Shown: positions 16,574-25,867, counted from the stretch's first letter. The stretch is 64,000 nt of DNA from CBDCUW01 sp965222745 (GCA_965222745.1 CBDCUW010000003.1:992001-1056000); one strand, 5' to 3'. The notes: generated by a model from the sequence alone, not told the origin. A program made the numbers and translations.

Positions 16574-17381
16574 CTGTTGAAGCCCTTGTTTATCGATACT
16601 GTTTGTTTCGCGACGCGCGAGCGATTCCTTGTCAGTGCCCTTTTTCGGTTGTGGCGGAGCCATCGGCATGCCTGGGAAAGGCTTTGGCGATGGATTCACA
16701 ACCCCCGGCTGCCGGCATGGACAGATCATCGGAGACGCGACGAACGGATTTTCTGGAATCCGCTGCTACTTTCGCCGGTTTTTCAAGAAGCGATGGCTTC
16801 GTGGAACCGGCGGGCTCGTGGATGATTCCCCAGTGGATTCGCATTCAACACTAGGACGTCGCTAACGCGAATCTGGCTGTCAACCATCTTTTCAAATAAC
16901 TTTTCGCCACGCTGTTGGGGGTCGAGCATTGGCGCAGCCGGCATAACTGACACAGCCGTTCTGATTTGGCAGGTGGGGCGAATCGTGGTGTGGGGGCAAC
17001 AGGCGTCGCGGCATTGCAACACGATGGGGTGGATTTCGTTCAACAACCGATTCGGTCGCGCCGATCTTCCATCGCTTCTCCGAAGGATCCAACGAACGAA
17101 AGAGAACGGAGGACAAGCGAAATCTACGACAAAGAACGGCCCGAAATGGGCGGCCACGATTTTTTTCATCGAATGGTCCGCCCCCGTTGGCGTGGCGGTT
17201 GCTTCAAGTTCCCAGGCACACCTCGATTGACCGATCCAGTGGCACGCCGGTTTACTGCGTGCCAAGCCGCCATCCCCAGGGCCACGCGTTGTATTTGTCA
17301 CCTTTTCGTTTTTCGCCATCCCCACCACCGCATCCCCACCAAGACTCCGACTGCCATCGGGCAGGCCGCCGGCGCCGGATC
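16574..17381. other. Intergenic gap between pseudopilin and a divergent gene
   Basis: About 0.8 kb without a convincing gene. Open frames on both strands here are Arg/Pro/Cys-rich and show no domain. It must hold the promoters of the minus-strand pilus genes and of the plus-strand gene at 17382. The only structured signal seen is the 28-base motif at 16938-16965. A 48-codon frame on the minus strand (16783-16929, starting 9 bases after that motif) is noted but unsupported. Confidence 0.5.
16938..16965 (-). promoter_or_regulatory. Possible regulatory motif, copy B (upstream of pseudopilin)
   Basis: Plus-strand reading: CCGGCATAA, CTGACACAG, CCGTTCTGAT. It matches the site at 7262-7289 upstream of the secretin at 21 of 28 positions, with the same order of repeat units. 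It is 365 bases upstream of the pseudopilin start, pointing the same way relative to its gene. Shared presence at both ends of the pilus locus suggests a common regulator; this is inference. Confidence 0.4.
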
Positions 17382-18101
17382 ATGATCCTTCTGTTTGCGG
17401 TGGTGTTGGCTTGCCTGGCAACCAAGTCTCCCGCCCAGCAGCCGGTCGCCGGACTTCAGTACGACGGTTCCACGGCGATCGATCCGCATGTCCGCAGCGG
17501 TGGCGCCGTCCCGGTTCCCTGCGCTGGGCAGACCGGTCGAACGAACCTGCAAGACCTCCGCAGAACCCGTCCGGTGTATGTCGAGTTGTCTGCTTTCCTG
17601 GCCAACTTTGATGCCGATGCCGATCCGGACGGCTGGCGGGCACGAATCGTCCTTCGAGACCGAAACGATCAGCCGACCGTCATGCGGTCTCAGGCAACCT
17701 TCCGGTTGATGCCTCGCGTTTCGACCATTGCCGCCGACCGATACCTCGACGCGCTGCAGCGACCGATTCGTTGGTCGATGCCGCTGCACTTCGATCAAGA
17801 CGGCGTGGCACAGGTCAAGTTGCCGCTACGCCAATCGTTGCGGCCGATGTTGGGTTGGCCCGACGCGGTTTACCCGCAATCGGGATTGCGCAGCCACAAT
17901 GCCGGGCTCGATCGCAGCCAGCTCTACCGCAACCGCCGCACTCGGTCGTTTGTCACCACCGACTTGCGAACCGTCGGCACACCCAGCGTCGGTCAGCTGA
18001 GCGTTCGGGTGTCGGTGCCGACCCAAGGTGTGTTTGATTCGGTGGTGCCGGTTCAGATACGGCCATCAGTCTTGGTTGACACCCAGTGGCCTTATCGATA
18101 A
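17382..18101 (+). CDS. Secreted protein of unknown function
   Basis: Unrecognised 239-residue protein. The ATG at 17382 gives a clear signal peptide, MILLFAVVLACLATKSPAQ with likely cleavage after AQ; the frame is open upstream to 17187, but that part is Arg/Pro/His-rich and not credible. The mature part has an N-terminal Gly/Pro segment, VYVELSAFLANFDADADPDGWRARIVLRDRNDQP (a beta-rich segment of the type seen in adhesin or transthyretin-like folds), and a C-terminal half ending SVRVSVPTQGVFDSVVPVQIRPSVLVD. It stands alone upstream of nusA and is followed by a hairpin terminator, so it is not part of the nusA operon. Confidence 0.65.
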   Translation: MILLFAVVLACLATKSPAQQPVAGLQYDGSTAIDPHVRSGGAVPVPCAGQTGRTNLQDLRRTRPVYVELSAFLANFDADADPDGWRARIVLRDRNDQPTVMRSQATFRLMPRVSTIAADRYLDALQRPIRWSMPLHFDQDGVAQVKLPLRQSLRPMLGWPDAVYPQSGLRSHNAGLDRSQLYRNRRTRSFVTTDLRTVGTPSVGQLSVRVSVPTQGVFDSVVPVQIRPSVLVDTQWPYR

Positions 18102-18127
18102 GGTTGCCAATCTAACGAGCATTCTTT

Positions 18128-18160
18128 TGCCCGGGCCCGCAAGGTTCGGGCAGTTTTTTT
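18128..18160 (+). terminator. Rho-independent terminator
   Basis: Stem TGCCCG (18128-18133) with CGGGCA (18147-18152), 13-base loop, then a run of seven T (18154-18160). It follows the stop of the unknown secreted protein gene by 27 bases and precedes nusA, so it separates the two transcripts. Confidence 0.75.
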
Positions 18161-18197
18161 GTTTGTTCGGCCCAATCACCCCACTGCGGCAGTCGAA

Positions 18198-19715
18198 ATG
18201 AATCCCCAAGACATCCTGCGATACGTAGATTCGCTTCATCGCGAGAAGAATATTGACAAAGAGTTGGTATTCATTGCGATCGAGTCGGCGTTGCAGACCG
18301 CGGCAAAACGCCAGTACGGGGAGGAGGCCGACATCACGGTCCAGCTGGATCGGGAGAATGGTCGAATTCACGCGGTGTTGGAGGGAAAGCCGCTGGGGGA
18401 GGACCAGATCGGCCGAATCGGCGCTCAGACCGCCAAGCAGGTGATCATCCAGAAGGTCAAAGAGGCCGAACGCGATTCGTTGATGCTGGAATACCGTGAC
18501 CAGATCGGACAAATCGTCAGCGGGATCATCGGACGGGCCGATGGTGGTGTGGCAACCGTCAACTTGGGCAACGTGGAAGCCATTTTGCCCCGCAGTGAAC
18601 AGATTCCCGGCGAAACACTTCACGCTAGCGAACGGGTTCGGGCGGTCGTCTTCGAAGTGCGTGCTACCGGTAACCGGGTTCGAGTGGTGCTGAGCCGGAC
18701 CCGCCCGCAGCTGGTGCAACGGTTGTTCGAACAAGAGATACCGGAACTCAGCGAAGAAATCATTTCGATCAATTCGATCAGCCGCGAACCGGGTTACCGC
18801 AGCAAGGTTGCCGTCAGCAGTGTCGATAGCCAGGTCGATCCGATTGCCGTTTGTGTCGGCTACCGTGGAAGTCGCATCAAGGCGGTGCGAGAGGAACTGG
18901 CGGGAGAACACATCGACGTGGTCCGCTTCAGCGACGATCCGGAAGTGTTGATTCCCAATGCCCTGCAACCTGCCGAGGTCGAGCAGGTGTTGCTGTGCGA
19001 CATGATCGGTCGGGCGATCGTGCTGGTCCAGGAAGATCAGCTGTCATTGGCGATCGGAAGAAGAGGTCAAAACGTCCGGCTGGCCAGCAAGCTTTGTGGA
19101 TGGGATATCGAAATCATGACCGGCTCGGAGCTGGAAGAGCAGATTGAGCGAGCGGTGACTGGGTTTAGCCAGATCGAAGGTGTGACCGAGGAAATCGCCC
19201 AAGCCTTGGTCGAACAGGGGTACCTCTCCTACGACGACCTGTCGGTGATCGAACCCGACGCGTTCATCGAACTGAGCGGTTTGTCGGCCGAGGCGGTCGA
19301 TACGATTGTCGAGGTCGCCGAGGCGAAAGCGGAGGAGGCCGAAGAGGCCGCTGCTGAGGAAAGACGGGTTCGCCGCGAACGAGAGAGGCTGCAGCGCGAG
19401 GCCGAGGAAGCAGGAATCGCCGAACCTAATGCCTCCGAAGGTGGTCAGACAGCGCAGGGGGCTGCCGAAGAGGCAAGCCAAGCCGAATCGACTTCGCCCG
19501 ACGCTGCTGGCGAACAGCCGCCGTCGGATACCGATTCGGCGACCGAAGAAACAGCCGAAACGCCGCAGGCAGACGGTGACCTGCCGGAGGCGGCGGCCGA
19601 ATCTTCCAGTGGAGAAGAAACGGCCGTCGAGGAGGTTGAGGTGGAGACGCCGACATCGGAGGCAGGCGAAACGCCGCCTTCGGAGGCGGAATCGACCGCT
19701 TCCGAGAAGAGTTGA
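18198..19715 (+). CDS. nusA: Transcription termination/antitermination factor NusA
   Basis: RNA polymerase-binding elongation factor that controls pausing, termination and antitermination. It has the N-terminal polymerase-binding domain (MNPQDILRYVDSLHREKNIDKELVFIAIESAL), an S1 domain (QIVSGIIGRADGGVATVNLG), and tandem KH domains (DPIAVCVGYRGSRIKAVREEL and LAIGRRGQNVRLASKLCGWDIEI), then one helix-hairpin-helix region. The last roughly 130 residues (from about 375) are a low-complexity acidic Glu/Ala/Ser tail not found in compact NusA proteins. The ATG at 18198 fits the family; an in-frame ATG at 18159 adds 13 unrelated residues. Total 505 residues. There is no rimP gene before it. Confidence 0.97.
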   Translation: MNPQDILRYVDSLHREKNIDKELVFIAIESALQTAAKRQYGEEADITVQLDRENGRIHAVLEGKPLGEDQIGRIGAQTAKQVIIQKVKEAERDSLMLEYRDQIGQIVSGIIGRADGGVATVNLGNVEAILPRSEQIPGETLHASERVRAVVFEVRATGNRVRVVLSRTRPQLVQRLFEQEIPELSEEIISINSISREPGYRSKVAVSSVDSQVDPIAVCVGYRGSRIKAVREELAGEHIDVVRFSDDPEVLIPNALQPAEVEQVLLCDMIGRAIVLVQEDQLSLAIGRRGQNVRLASKLCGWDIEIMTGSELEEQIERAVTGFSQIEGVTEEIAQALVEQGYLSYDDLSVIEPDAFIELSGLSAEAVDTIVEVAEAKAEEAEEAAAEERRVRRERERLQREAEEAGIAEPNASEGGQTAQGAAEEASQAESTSPDAAGEQPPSDTDSATEETAETPQADGDLPEAAAESSSGEETAVEEVEVETPTSEAGETPPSEAESTASEKS

Positions 19716-20342
19716 ATCTCGCCTGAGTCTCGGCGAGCCGATAAGGAGGGGGCCGATTTTCCACTCCACCGGCTCCGAAGGGGCCTGGTTGCGACGTCAG
19801 CAAATCGGGCGAAGTGAATTCGAGGGAATTTCAGCTCTCTTGTCTCTGCCGAAGCCCGCCAGCAAGGTGACCACAGGCGGCTGGTCGTCAAGCGTGGCTC
19901 TGCCAGGGAACTGGCGAAAGTTTCAACAGGGACCCTCTGACTCCACGAGGATTTTCGTTATCGTAGTGGAAAGTTACGGGTCACCCGGCCACTGCAATGG
20001 GCCGGTCGGATGAATGGGTACGACTTCGGAAAGAACGAGTCGAACATTCGTTCAAGGCGTCGAACTTCCGTGAAGACCTTGCTTGGATTGGCCGAACTTA
20101 GCTGCACTGCAGTTCCGATTTCAACAAGGACAACCGTTGATATATCATCCCCGACGTGGTCGGTCATTTCGACCGTCCACGGCGATGGAGGAATATTGTA
20201 TGTGATTTGAAACCAAACGATGGGAATCGCGAAGCAACGCCCTAACCAATTCACCAAGTCAGCGGCGATCCTGCTGCCAAGATCACGGCAGACGGACAGT
20301 TGCTCGACCGATTCCAAACAAGATTGACAGGACCATCACCCC
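19716..20342. other. Gap between nusA and infB
   Basis: 627 bases without a recognisable gene. In many bacteria a small ylxR gene sits here; none is visible. Short open frames on both strands (for example 20010-20210 plus, 19958-20317 minus) lack domains or ribosome-binding sites. A 6-bp hairpin CTCGCC/GGCGAG just after the nusA stop (19718-19737) has no T-run. Base composition drops in GC toward 20000-20200, which could fit a promoter region for infB. Confidence 0.5.
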
Positions 20343-23159
20343 GTGCCCGCACGCATTTACGCGCTCGCAAAAGAACTCAACGTCGACAGCAAAGAACTCG
20401 TTGATCTCGTCAAAAAAGTCGGAATCACCGGCAAAGGCTCAGCGCTAGCAAGTCTTACCGACGAGGAAGCTCAGCGCGTTCGGGATCACCTGGGTGGCGC
20501 GGCTGAACCAGCCAAGCCGACTGCTACCGTTGCACCCTCAGCGGTGCGAGACGCCGTTCCTCGAGAACGAAAACAGGTGTCGATTCAAGTGGGTCGCAGT
20601 TCAAGCCGGCCCAAGAGAACGGCTGCACCCGAAACTGTCGAAAAGCCGGCGGTCGCCGAAGCGGTGCCGGTCGAACCCAAACCGACCGAAGAGACAACAA
20701 CACCCGCAGCGCCGGTCGCCAGCAAAGGCACCGGACTGGGCGGACGGATTGCTTCCCGAATGGGCAGTCGCAGCAGCAAGAGCTCCGATACGACCGCGCC
20801 GATTCGCGCCGATAACCTGGTCGGGTCGGGCGGTAAAGTCAGGTCGCTCGATCGGCCGGCCGCCGGTGGCGGAGAGAAGACGAAGTCTGCCGAGACCAAA
20901 AGCAAACGTCGCGAACCGCGAATCAAGGTCAAGATGGCTTCGCTGCCCGAAACCGCGCAGCCGGCGCCCGCCAAGCCGACCACCGGCGAACCGAAAGCGC
21001 AAAAGCCCGACATCAAACTCAGCAAGGATGTCATCGCCGGACACAAGCAGGGCATGAAGGCGCCACTGGAACAGTTGGCCAAGGAGGAGACCGAAAAGAA
21101 ACGTGGCGGCAAACGTTCCGCGGGTGGACTGAGCGGGTTCACCGGTGACAAGACCAAGCGTGGCAAGTCGCCCATGCCGATGGACGAAGAGGAGAAGCCG
21201 CGCAAGAAGGGCATCGCCGCGATGGCCAGCGCCCGCGCCGAACGGACGCGAGGAAAACGGCGCAGCATCAGCCTTGATCAACAGTCAGGCTACGGGAGCC
21301 GTGGTACCTCCGGGCCGCGACAGCGAGGTGGTCAGCGCAGAAAAGGAGTCAACACCGCCGCCCCCCGCAAAGACACCATCGTTTTGGAATTGCCCTGTAC
21401 GATCCGCAGTTTCTCGGAAGCCGCGGGAGTTCCCGCAGCGCAGGTCCTGCGAGTGTTGTTGGGGATGCAGATGATGGTCAACATCAACTCGCAGCTGGAT
21501 CTGGAAACGGCCGAAATGGTTGCCGCCGAGTTGGATTTGACGATCGAACTGAAAGCGGCCGAAACCTTGGAAGACGCGGTGATCGCCGGTCTGGAAGAAC
21601 AACAGGATGATCCTGGTTTGTTGAAACATCGCGCTCCGATTGTCACTTTCCTGGGTCATGTCGATCACGGCAAAACCAGCTTGCTGGATTACTTGATCGG
21701 TATCGACGTGGTCAGCGGCGAAGCGGGCGGGATCACGCAACACATCCGCGCTTACGAGGTCGAAAAAGACGGTCGCAGCATCACCTTTGTCGACACGCCC
21801 GGCCACGAAGCGTTTACCGAAATGCGAGCCCGCGGTGCGAATGTCACCGACATCGCCGTTTTGGTGGTCGCGGCCGACGACGGCATCATGCCGCAAACCG
21901 AAGAGGCGATCAGCCACGCCAAGGCGGCCGAGGTTCCCATCGTTGTCGCGATGAACAAGATCGACCTGGAAGGGGTCGATACCAATCGCGTGATGACCCA
22001 GTTGACCGAGCATCAATTGACGCCCAGCGAATGGGGCGGGGATGTCGAAGTGGTCGGCACCAGTGCGATCAAAGGCACCGGCATGGACGAATTGCTGGAG
22101 ACCTTGTTGACCGTCGCCGAACTGCATGAATACACAGCCAATCCCGATCGCGATGCGTTGGGAGTCTGCTTGGAGGCCGAACAGCAAGGTGACCGTGGAG
22201 TGGTCGCCAAGTTGATCGTCCAAAACGGAACGCTCAACGTCGGTGACATTCTGGTCTGCGGCGCCGCGCACGGACGCGTTCGGGCGATGACCAACACGCT
22301 GACCGGCAAACCGATCCGCACCGCAGGCCCCAGCACGCCGGTCAACTTGATGGGCTTTGACAAGCCGCCCGGCGCGGGCGAGCGGTTCCATGTGCTCAGT
22401 GACATCGGCCAGGCCCGCGAGATCGCCGAAAACCGCGCCCATGCGTCCAGCCAGGAAAACCTGTCAGGCACCACCACCAAGGTCTCCTTCGAGAACTTCC
22501 AGGAAATGTTGCAGGAGGGACGGCTTGGACAACAAGAAGAAAAGGTCAAGCTGAACTTGATCGTTCGCGCCGACGTCAAAGGTTCGCTGGAAGCCATCGA
22601 CAAGGAACTCGGCAAGTTTGACCATCCCGAAGTCGAACTTCGTGTGCTGCAGCGAAGTGTCGGCGGTGTGACCCTTGCCGACGTGACGCTCGCTTCCGCT
22701 TCCGACGCTGTGGTGATCGCGTTCAACGTCATTCCCGATGAACAGGCCCGCTCGCTTGCCGACGAACGCAACATCGAAATTCGGCGGTACGAAGTGATTT
22801 ATAAACTGACCGACGACATCAAAGCGATGATCGAAGGCCGGCTGAAACCGGAAGAGCGGATCATCGAACTCGGCCGGGCGTTGGTCAAACAGGTCTTCTC
22901 CATCAGCCGCGTCGGCACGATCGCCGGTTGCTATGTCGCTCAGGGGTCGGTGCAACGCGGATGCCGAATTCGCGTCAATCGTGACGGTCGCACCATCGGC
23001 GACTACGCGCTCGATTCGCTCAAACGGATCAAAGAAGACGTCAAGGAAGTCCCCCGTGGGATGGAATGTGGTATCCGACTGCAAGGATTCAACGACATCA
23101 AACAGGACGATGTGCTCGAAGCCTACCGCATTGAAGAGGTTGCCCGGACGTTGGACTGA
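20343..23159 (+). CDS. infB: Translation initiation factor IF-2
   Basis: GTPase that brings initiator fMet-tRNA to the 30S subunit and joins subunits. The 938-residue protein starts with the IF2_N domain (ARIYALAKELNVDSKELVDLVKKVGI), has a long Ala/Pro/Lys-rich linker to about residue 330, a second IF2_N-like domain (IVLELPCTIRSFSEAAGVPAAQV), the G domain with G1 GHVDHGKTS (about residue 436), G3 DTPGHEAF and G4 NKID, then domains II, III and C (domain C has the YEVIYKLTDDIKAMIEG hinge). The start is GTG at 20343. rbfA follows 97 bases later, the conserved infB-rbfA order. Confidence 0.98.
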   Translation: MPARIYALAKELNVDSKELVDLVKKVGITGKGSALASLTDEEAQRVRDHLGGAAEPAKPTATVAPSAVRDAVPRERKQVSIQVGRSSSRPKRTAAPETVEKPAVAEAVPVEPKPTEETTTPAAPVASKGTGLGGRIASRMGSRSSKSSDTTAPIRADNLVGSGGKVRSLDRPAAGGGEKTKSAETKSKRREPRIKVKMASLPETAQPAPAKPTTGEPKAQKPDIKLSKDVIAGHKQGMKAPLEQLAKEETEKKRGGKRSAGGLSGFTGDKTKRGKSPMPMDEEEKPRKKGIAAMASARAERTRGKRRSISLDQQSGYGSRGTSGPRQRGGQRRKGVNTAAPRKDTIVLELPCTIRSFSEAAGVPAAQVLRVLLGMQMMVNINSQLDLETAEMVAAELDLTIELKAAETLEDAVIAGLEEQQDDPGLLKHRAPIVTFLGHVDHGKTSLLDYLIGIDVVSGEAGGITQHIRAYEVEKDGRSITFVDTPGHEAFTEMRARGANVTDIAVLVVAADDGIMPQTEEAISHAKAAEVPIVVAMNKIDLEGVDTNRVMTQLTEHQLTPSEWGGDVEVVGTSAIKGTGMDELLETLLTVAELHEYTANPDRDALGVCLEAEQQGDRGVVAKLIVQNGTLNVGDILVCGAAHGRVRAMTNTLTGKPIRTAGPSTPVNLMGFDKPPGAGERFHVLSDIGQAREIAENRAHASSQENLSGTTTKVSFENFQEMLQEGRLGQQEEKVKLNLIVRADVKGSLEAIDKELGKFDHPEVELRVLQRSVGGVTLADVTLASASDAVVIAFNVIPDEQARSLADERNIEIRRYEVIYKLTDDIKAMIEGRLKPEERIIELGRALVKQVFSISRVGTIAGCYVAQGSVQRGCRIRVNRDGRTIGDYALDSLKRIKEDVKEVPRGMECGIRLQGFNDIKQDDVLEAYRIEEVARTLD

Positions 23160-23255
23160 GGCAGCGGCCAGCCTCGGTTTCGCATTTCGATGCCAAGGTC
23201 TCGCGCCGAGGTCGTTTTCTGGTTCCATCCCCCAACAACATCCCCACCGCCACCC

Positions 23256-23660
23256 GTGTCTAGTCGCCGACTGTTGAAGGCTGCCGAAGCGATTCGTGAA
23301 GTCGTCGCAGCTTCCATCCTTACCGAGCTCCGTGACCCCCGCGTCCGCGATGTGACCGTCGTCGGCGTGAAGGTCAGTCCCGACATGCGCGAAGCAAAAG
23401 TCTCGGTCAGCGTGATGGGTGACGAAAAACAGCAACAACTTTCGCTTCGCGGCTTGCAGAACGCGGCCGGCTTTTTGCAGAGCAAAATTGCCAACCGAAT
23501 CGACTGCCGCTACACACCCCGATTGCAGTTCGTGATCGACAAAGGTGTACAGAATTCACTGCTGGTGGGTGAGATTCTCGAAAAGATCAAGCGTGAAAAG
23601 GAGCCGGCCGACGATTCATCCGGTGTCGATTCCACCGACTCGCCCGACGCCGTTCCCTAG
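23256..23660 (+). CDS. rbfA: Ribosome-binding factor A
   Basis: Assembly factor for the 30S subunit, involved in 16S rRNA 5' end maturation. The 134-residue protein has the KH-type core: SRRLLKAAEAIREVVAASILTELRDPRVRDVTVVGVKVSPDMREAKVSVSV and a late YTPRLQFVIDKGVQNSLLVGEILEKI. A GTG at 23256 gives the normal start (SSRRLLKAAEAI); an ATG at 23190 would add 22 residues rich in Pro that do not belong to the family. A short acidic C-terminal tail is present. It follows infB, as usual. Confidence 0.93.
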   Translation: MSSRRLLKAAEAIREVVAASILTELRDPRVRDVTVVGVKVSPDMREAKVSVSVMGDEKQQQLSLRGLQNAAGFLQSKIANRIDCRYTPRLQFVIDKGVQNSLLVGEILEKIKREKEPADDSSGVDSTDSPDAVP

Positions 23661-23719
23661 CCCGCGCGCCGCTCACCCGACCGTCCACACAACCATCCCC
23701 TCATCACTTCTGCAACAAG

Positions 23720-24961
23720 ATGTCTGCATCGAACCGTGCTACTTTGATTGGCAAGCTGCACACCGCCCTAAAAAAACACTACAAAGTCGCTCCCGCCCAG
23801 CCGACTCGGCCGCTCCTGGAACATGTCCTCTACGCCTCTTTGCTTCAGGATGCTCCCGCCGAACTGGCCGATGAGGGGATGGCAAAGTGCGAACAGGACT
23901 TCTTTGATTGGAACGAAGTGCGGGTCACCACGGTGACCGAACTCTCGCAAGTGCTGTCGCGACTGCCCGAACCAATGAAGGCGGCGCAGCGTCTGAAAGG
24001 AAACCTGCAGGCGATCTTTGAGGAGTTCTACACGTTCGACCTCGATCACCTGAAGAAAGAAAACCTCGGCAAGGCGATCTCGAAGTTCGAGAAGATGCCT
24101 GGCATGACGCCCTTTGTGCTCAGCTACACCGTGCAACACGGACTCGGCGGGCACTCGATTCCCGTCGATTACTCGGCCATGGTGGTGATGCTCTCCACCG
24201 GTATCGCCTCGCAAACCGAAGCGATGGCTGGCAAGGTTCCCGGCCTGGAACGAGCCATTCCCAAGAGCAAAGGAATCGAGTTCGCCGGGTTGCTGCACCA
24301 GTGCGGAATCGCCTTGAACAAAAGCCCCAAAGACAAGAAGGGGCGAGCCGTTTTGGATGCCGTCGTCAAAGGTGCCAGCAAACAATTGGATGATTGGCTG
24401 GTGAGCAAGAAGGCCGCCAAAAAACGTGCCGTGAAACGTAAGGCGCGGGAAAGGGCTGCTGCCGAAGCAGCCGCCAAGGAGGCCGCCGAAGCAGCCAAAG
24501 CCGCGCCGGCCAAGAAAAAGAAGGTGAAGAAACCAGTCGAAAAAGCACCCGCGCCAGCCAAGCCCCCTGCGTCGAAACCGAGTGCAAGCAAGGCCAGTGC
24601 AAAGGCGGGTGTTGACAAAAAGTCGCCGGCCACAAAGGCCTCGGCAGCGAAGTCTTCGGCAAAGAAGTCACCGGTAGCCAAAAAAGCAGCCGCTAAGAAA
24701 AAGACGGTCACCAAAGCGGCCAAGCCCAAAACGCCGGCGAAAAAGAAGACAGTCGTGAAGAAGAAGGCGGCCAAGAAAGCTGTGAAGAAACCGGTCAAGA
24801 AAAAACCGGTCAAGAAAAAAACGGCCAAGAAGAAAACAGCGGTCGCTGCGCGAACGAAAAAAACCTCCAAAAAGAGCACTGCCAAGTCGAAAGCGGTCAA
24901 AAAGTCGGCACAGTCGAAAAAGTCGGCCAACCGAAAACTGACCAAACGCAAACCGAGGTAA
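23720..24961 (+). CDS. Endonuclease III-like protein with histone H1-like tail
   Basis: Fusion of 413 residues. Residues about 25-210 resemble the HhH-GPD fold of endonuclease III: the hairpin segment reads EKMPGMTPFVLSYTV and is followed by IPVDYSAMVV, where Asp150 aligns with the catalytic Asp of Nth (VDTHI). The Nth catalytic Lys (GRKTA) is replaced by Phe132, and the four-Cys iron-sulphur loop is absent, so glycosylase/lyase activity is doubtful. Residues from about 215 to the end are Lys/Ala/Pro repeats (KKAVKK, KKPVKKK and similar) as in bacterial histone H1-like proteins, suited to nonspecific DNA binding. Lies 59 bases after rbfA where truB often occurs. Function beyond DNA binding is inferred. 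Confidence 0.8.
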   Translation: MSASNRATLIGKLHTALKKHYKVAPAQPTRPLLEHVLYASLLQDAPAELADEGMAKCEQDFFDWNEVRVTTVTELSQVLSRLPEPMKAAQRLKGNLQAIFEEFYTFDLDHLKKENLGKAISKFEKMPGMTPFVLSYTVQHGLGGHSIPVDYSAMVVMLSTGIASQTEAMAGKVPGLERAIPKSKGIEFAGLLHQCGIALNKSPKDKKGRAVLDAVVKGASKQLDDWLVSKKAAKKRAVKRKARERAAAEAAAKEAAEAAKAAPAKKKKVKKPVEKAPAPAKPPASKPSASKASAKAGVDKKSPATKASAAKSSAKKSPVAKKAAAKKKTVTKAAKPKTPAKKKTVVKKKAAKKAVKKPVKKKPVKKKTAKKKTAVAARTKKTSKKSTAKSKAVKKSAQSKKSANRKLTKRKPR

Positions 24962-25082
24962 CGTTGGCTCGGTAAGCCGACTTGTGCTCAGGTTGGCAGA
25001 CCGCGTCAGAGAACCTGTTTGATCCATTTGTCACTCCTACAACCAAACAACCTTTCACTTTCATCGCTTTAGCTGATCGATC

Positions 25083-25823
25083 ATGGCTGGACATTCAAAA
25101 TGGGCGAACATCCAACATCGCAAAGGACGAGTGGATGCGCAGCGCGGAAAACTCTGGAGCAAGTTGAGCAAGGCAATCATTGTCGCCGCGAAAACGGGCG
25201 GCGGTGACCCCGATGCCAACATTCGCCTTCGTAAGGCGATTGATGATGCCAAAGCGGTCAGCATGCCCAAGGACAACATCGCCCGGGCGATCAAGCGAGG
25301 AACCGGAGAGCTGGACGGGGGCGATGTCGAAGAAGTCGTTTACGAAGGCTACGGTCCCGGCGGCGTCGCCGTGATGTGCGAGGCGCTGACCGACAACCGC
25401 AATCGCACCGGTCCTGAATTGCGGGCGATCTTTTCCAAGCTCGGCGGCGAAATCGGCAAGACCGGGTGTGTCTCCTACCTGTTCGATCGTAAAGGCATCT
25501 TCCTTTTCGATGGTGATTGCGACGAGGAAAAAGTGACCGAGGTGGCGCTGGAGGGAGGCGCTGAGGATGTCGAATCGACCGATGACGGCAAACTGCAAGT
25601 GACCTGCGCGCCCGACGCGTTTCATGTCGTTTCGGAAGCGTTTCAGGCGGCCCAGCTGCAGCCAGAGGTCAGCGAGGTGACCCAAATCGCTCAAACCACC
25701 GTCGACCTCGAACAAGACACTGCCAAAAAAGTGGTCAAGCTGCTTCAGAATCTCGACGATCACGACGACATCCAAAACGTCAGCACCAACCTGAACATCA
25801 CCGACGAAATGATCGAAGAGTAG
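25083..25823 (+). CDS. YebC/PmpR/TACO1-family protein
   Basis: Member of the family whose bacterial members act as transcriptional regulators (PmpR) or as translation factors that relieve ribosome stalling at proline stretches. The 246-residue protein has the invariant start MAGHSKWANIQHRKGR, the second motif ADANIRLRKAI-like GDPDANIRLRKAIDDAKAVSMPKDNIARAIKRG, and EVVYEGYGPGGVAVM. The three-domain layout and length are typical. It is a single gene between the histone-like fusion and the iron-uptake operon. Confidence 0.95.
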   Translation: MAGHSKWANIQHRKGRVDAQRGKLWSKLSKAIIVAAKTGGGDPDANIRLRKAIDDAKAVSMPKDNIARAIKRGTGELDGGDVEEVVYEGYGPGGVAVMCEALTDNRNRTGPELRAIFSKLGGEIGKTGCVSYLFDRKGIFLFDGDCDEEKVTEVALEGGAEDVESTDDGKLQVTCAPDAFHVVSEAFQAAQLQPEVSEVTQIAQTTVDLEQDTAKKVVKLLQNLDDHDDIQNVSTNLNITDEMIEE

Positions 25824-25867
25824 TCTCGAAAGATCACCAATTCGGGGCGTTGGAAGGCGTCGGTCCC

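Noticed and set aside
16783..17328. 181-codon open frame on the minus strand in the gap upstream of the pseudopilin
   Set aside because: Translation is Cys/Pro/Arg-rich, no domain, no ribosome-binding site, and it covers the regulatory motif; only a 48-codon part (from 16929) is compatible with being expressed, and this too is unsupported.
19958..20317. 119-codon minus-strand frame between nusA and infB
   Set aside because: No similarity to YlxR or other families, lies in a likely promoter region of infB, and has no visible ribosome-binding site.
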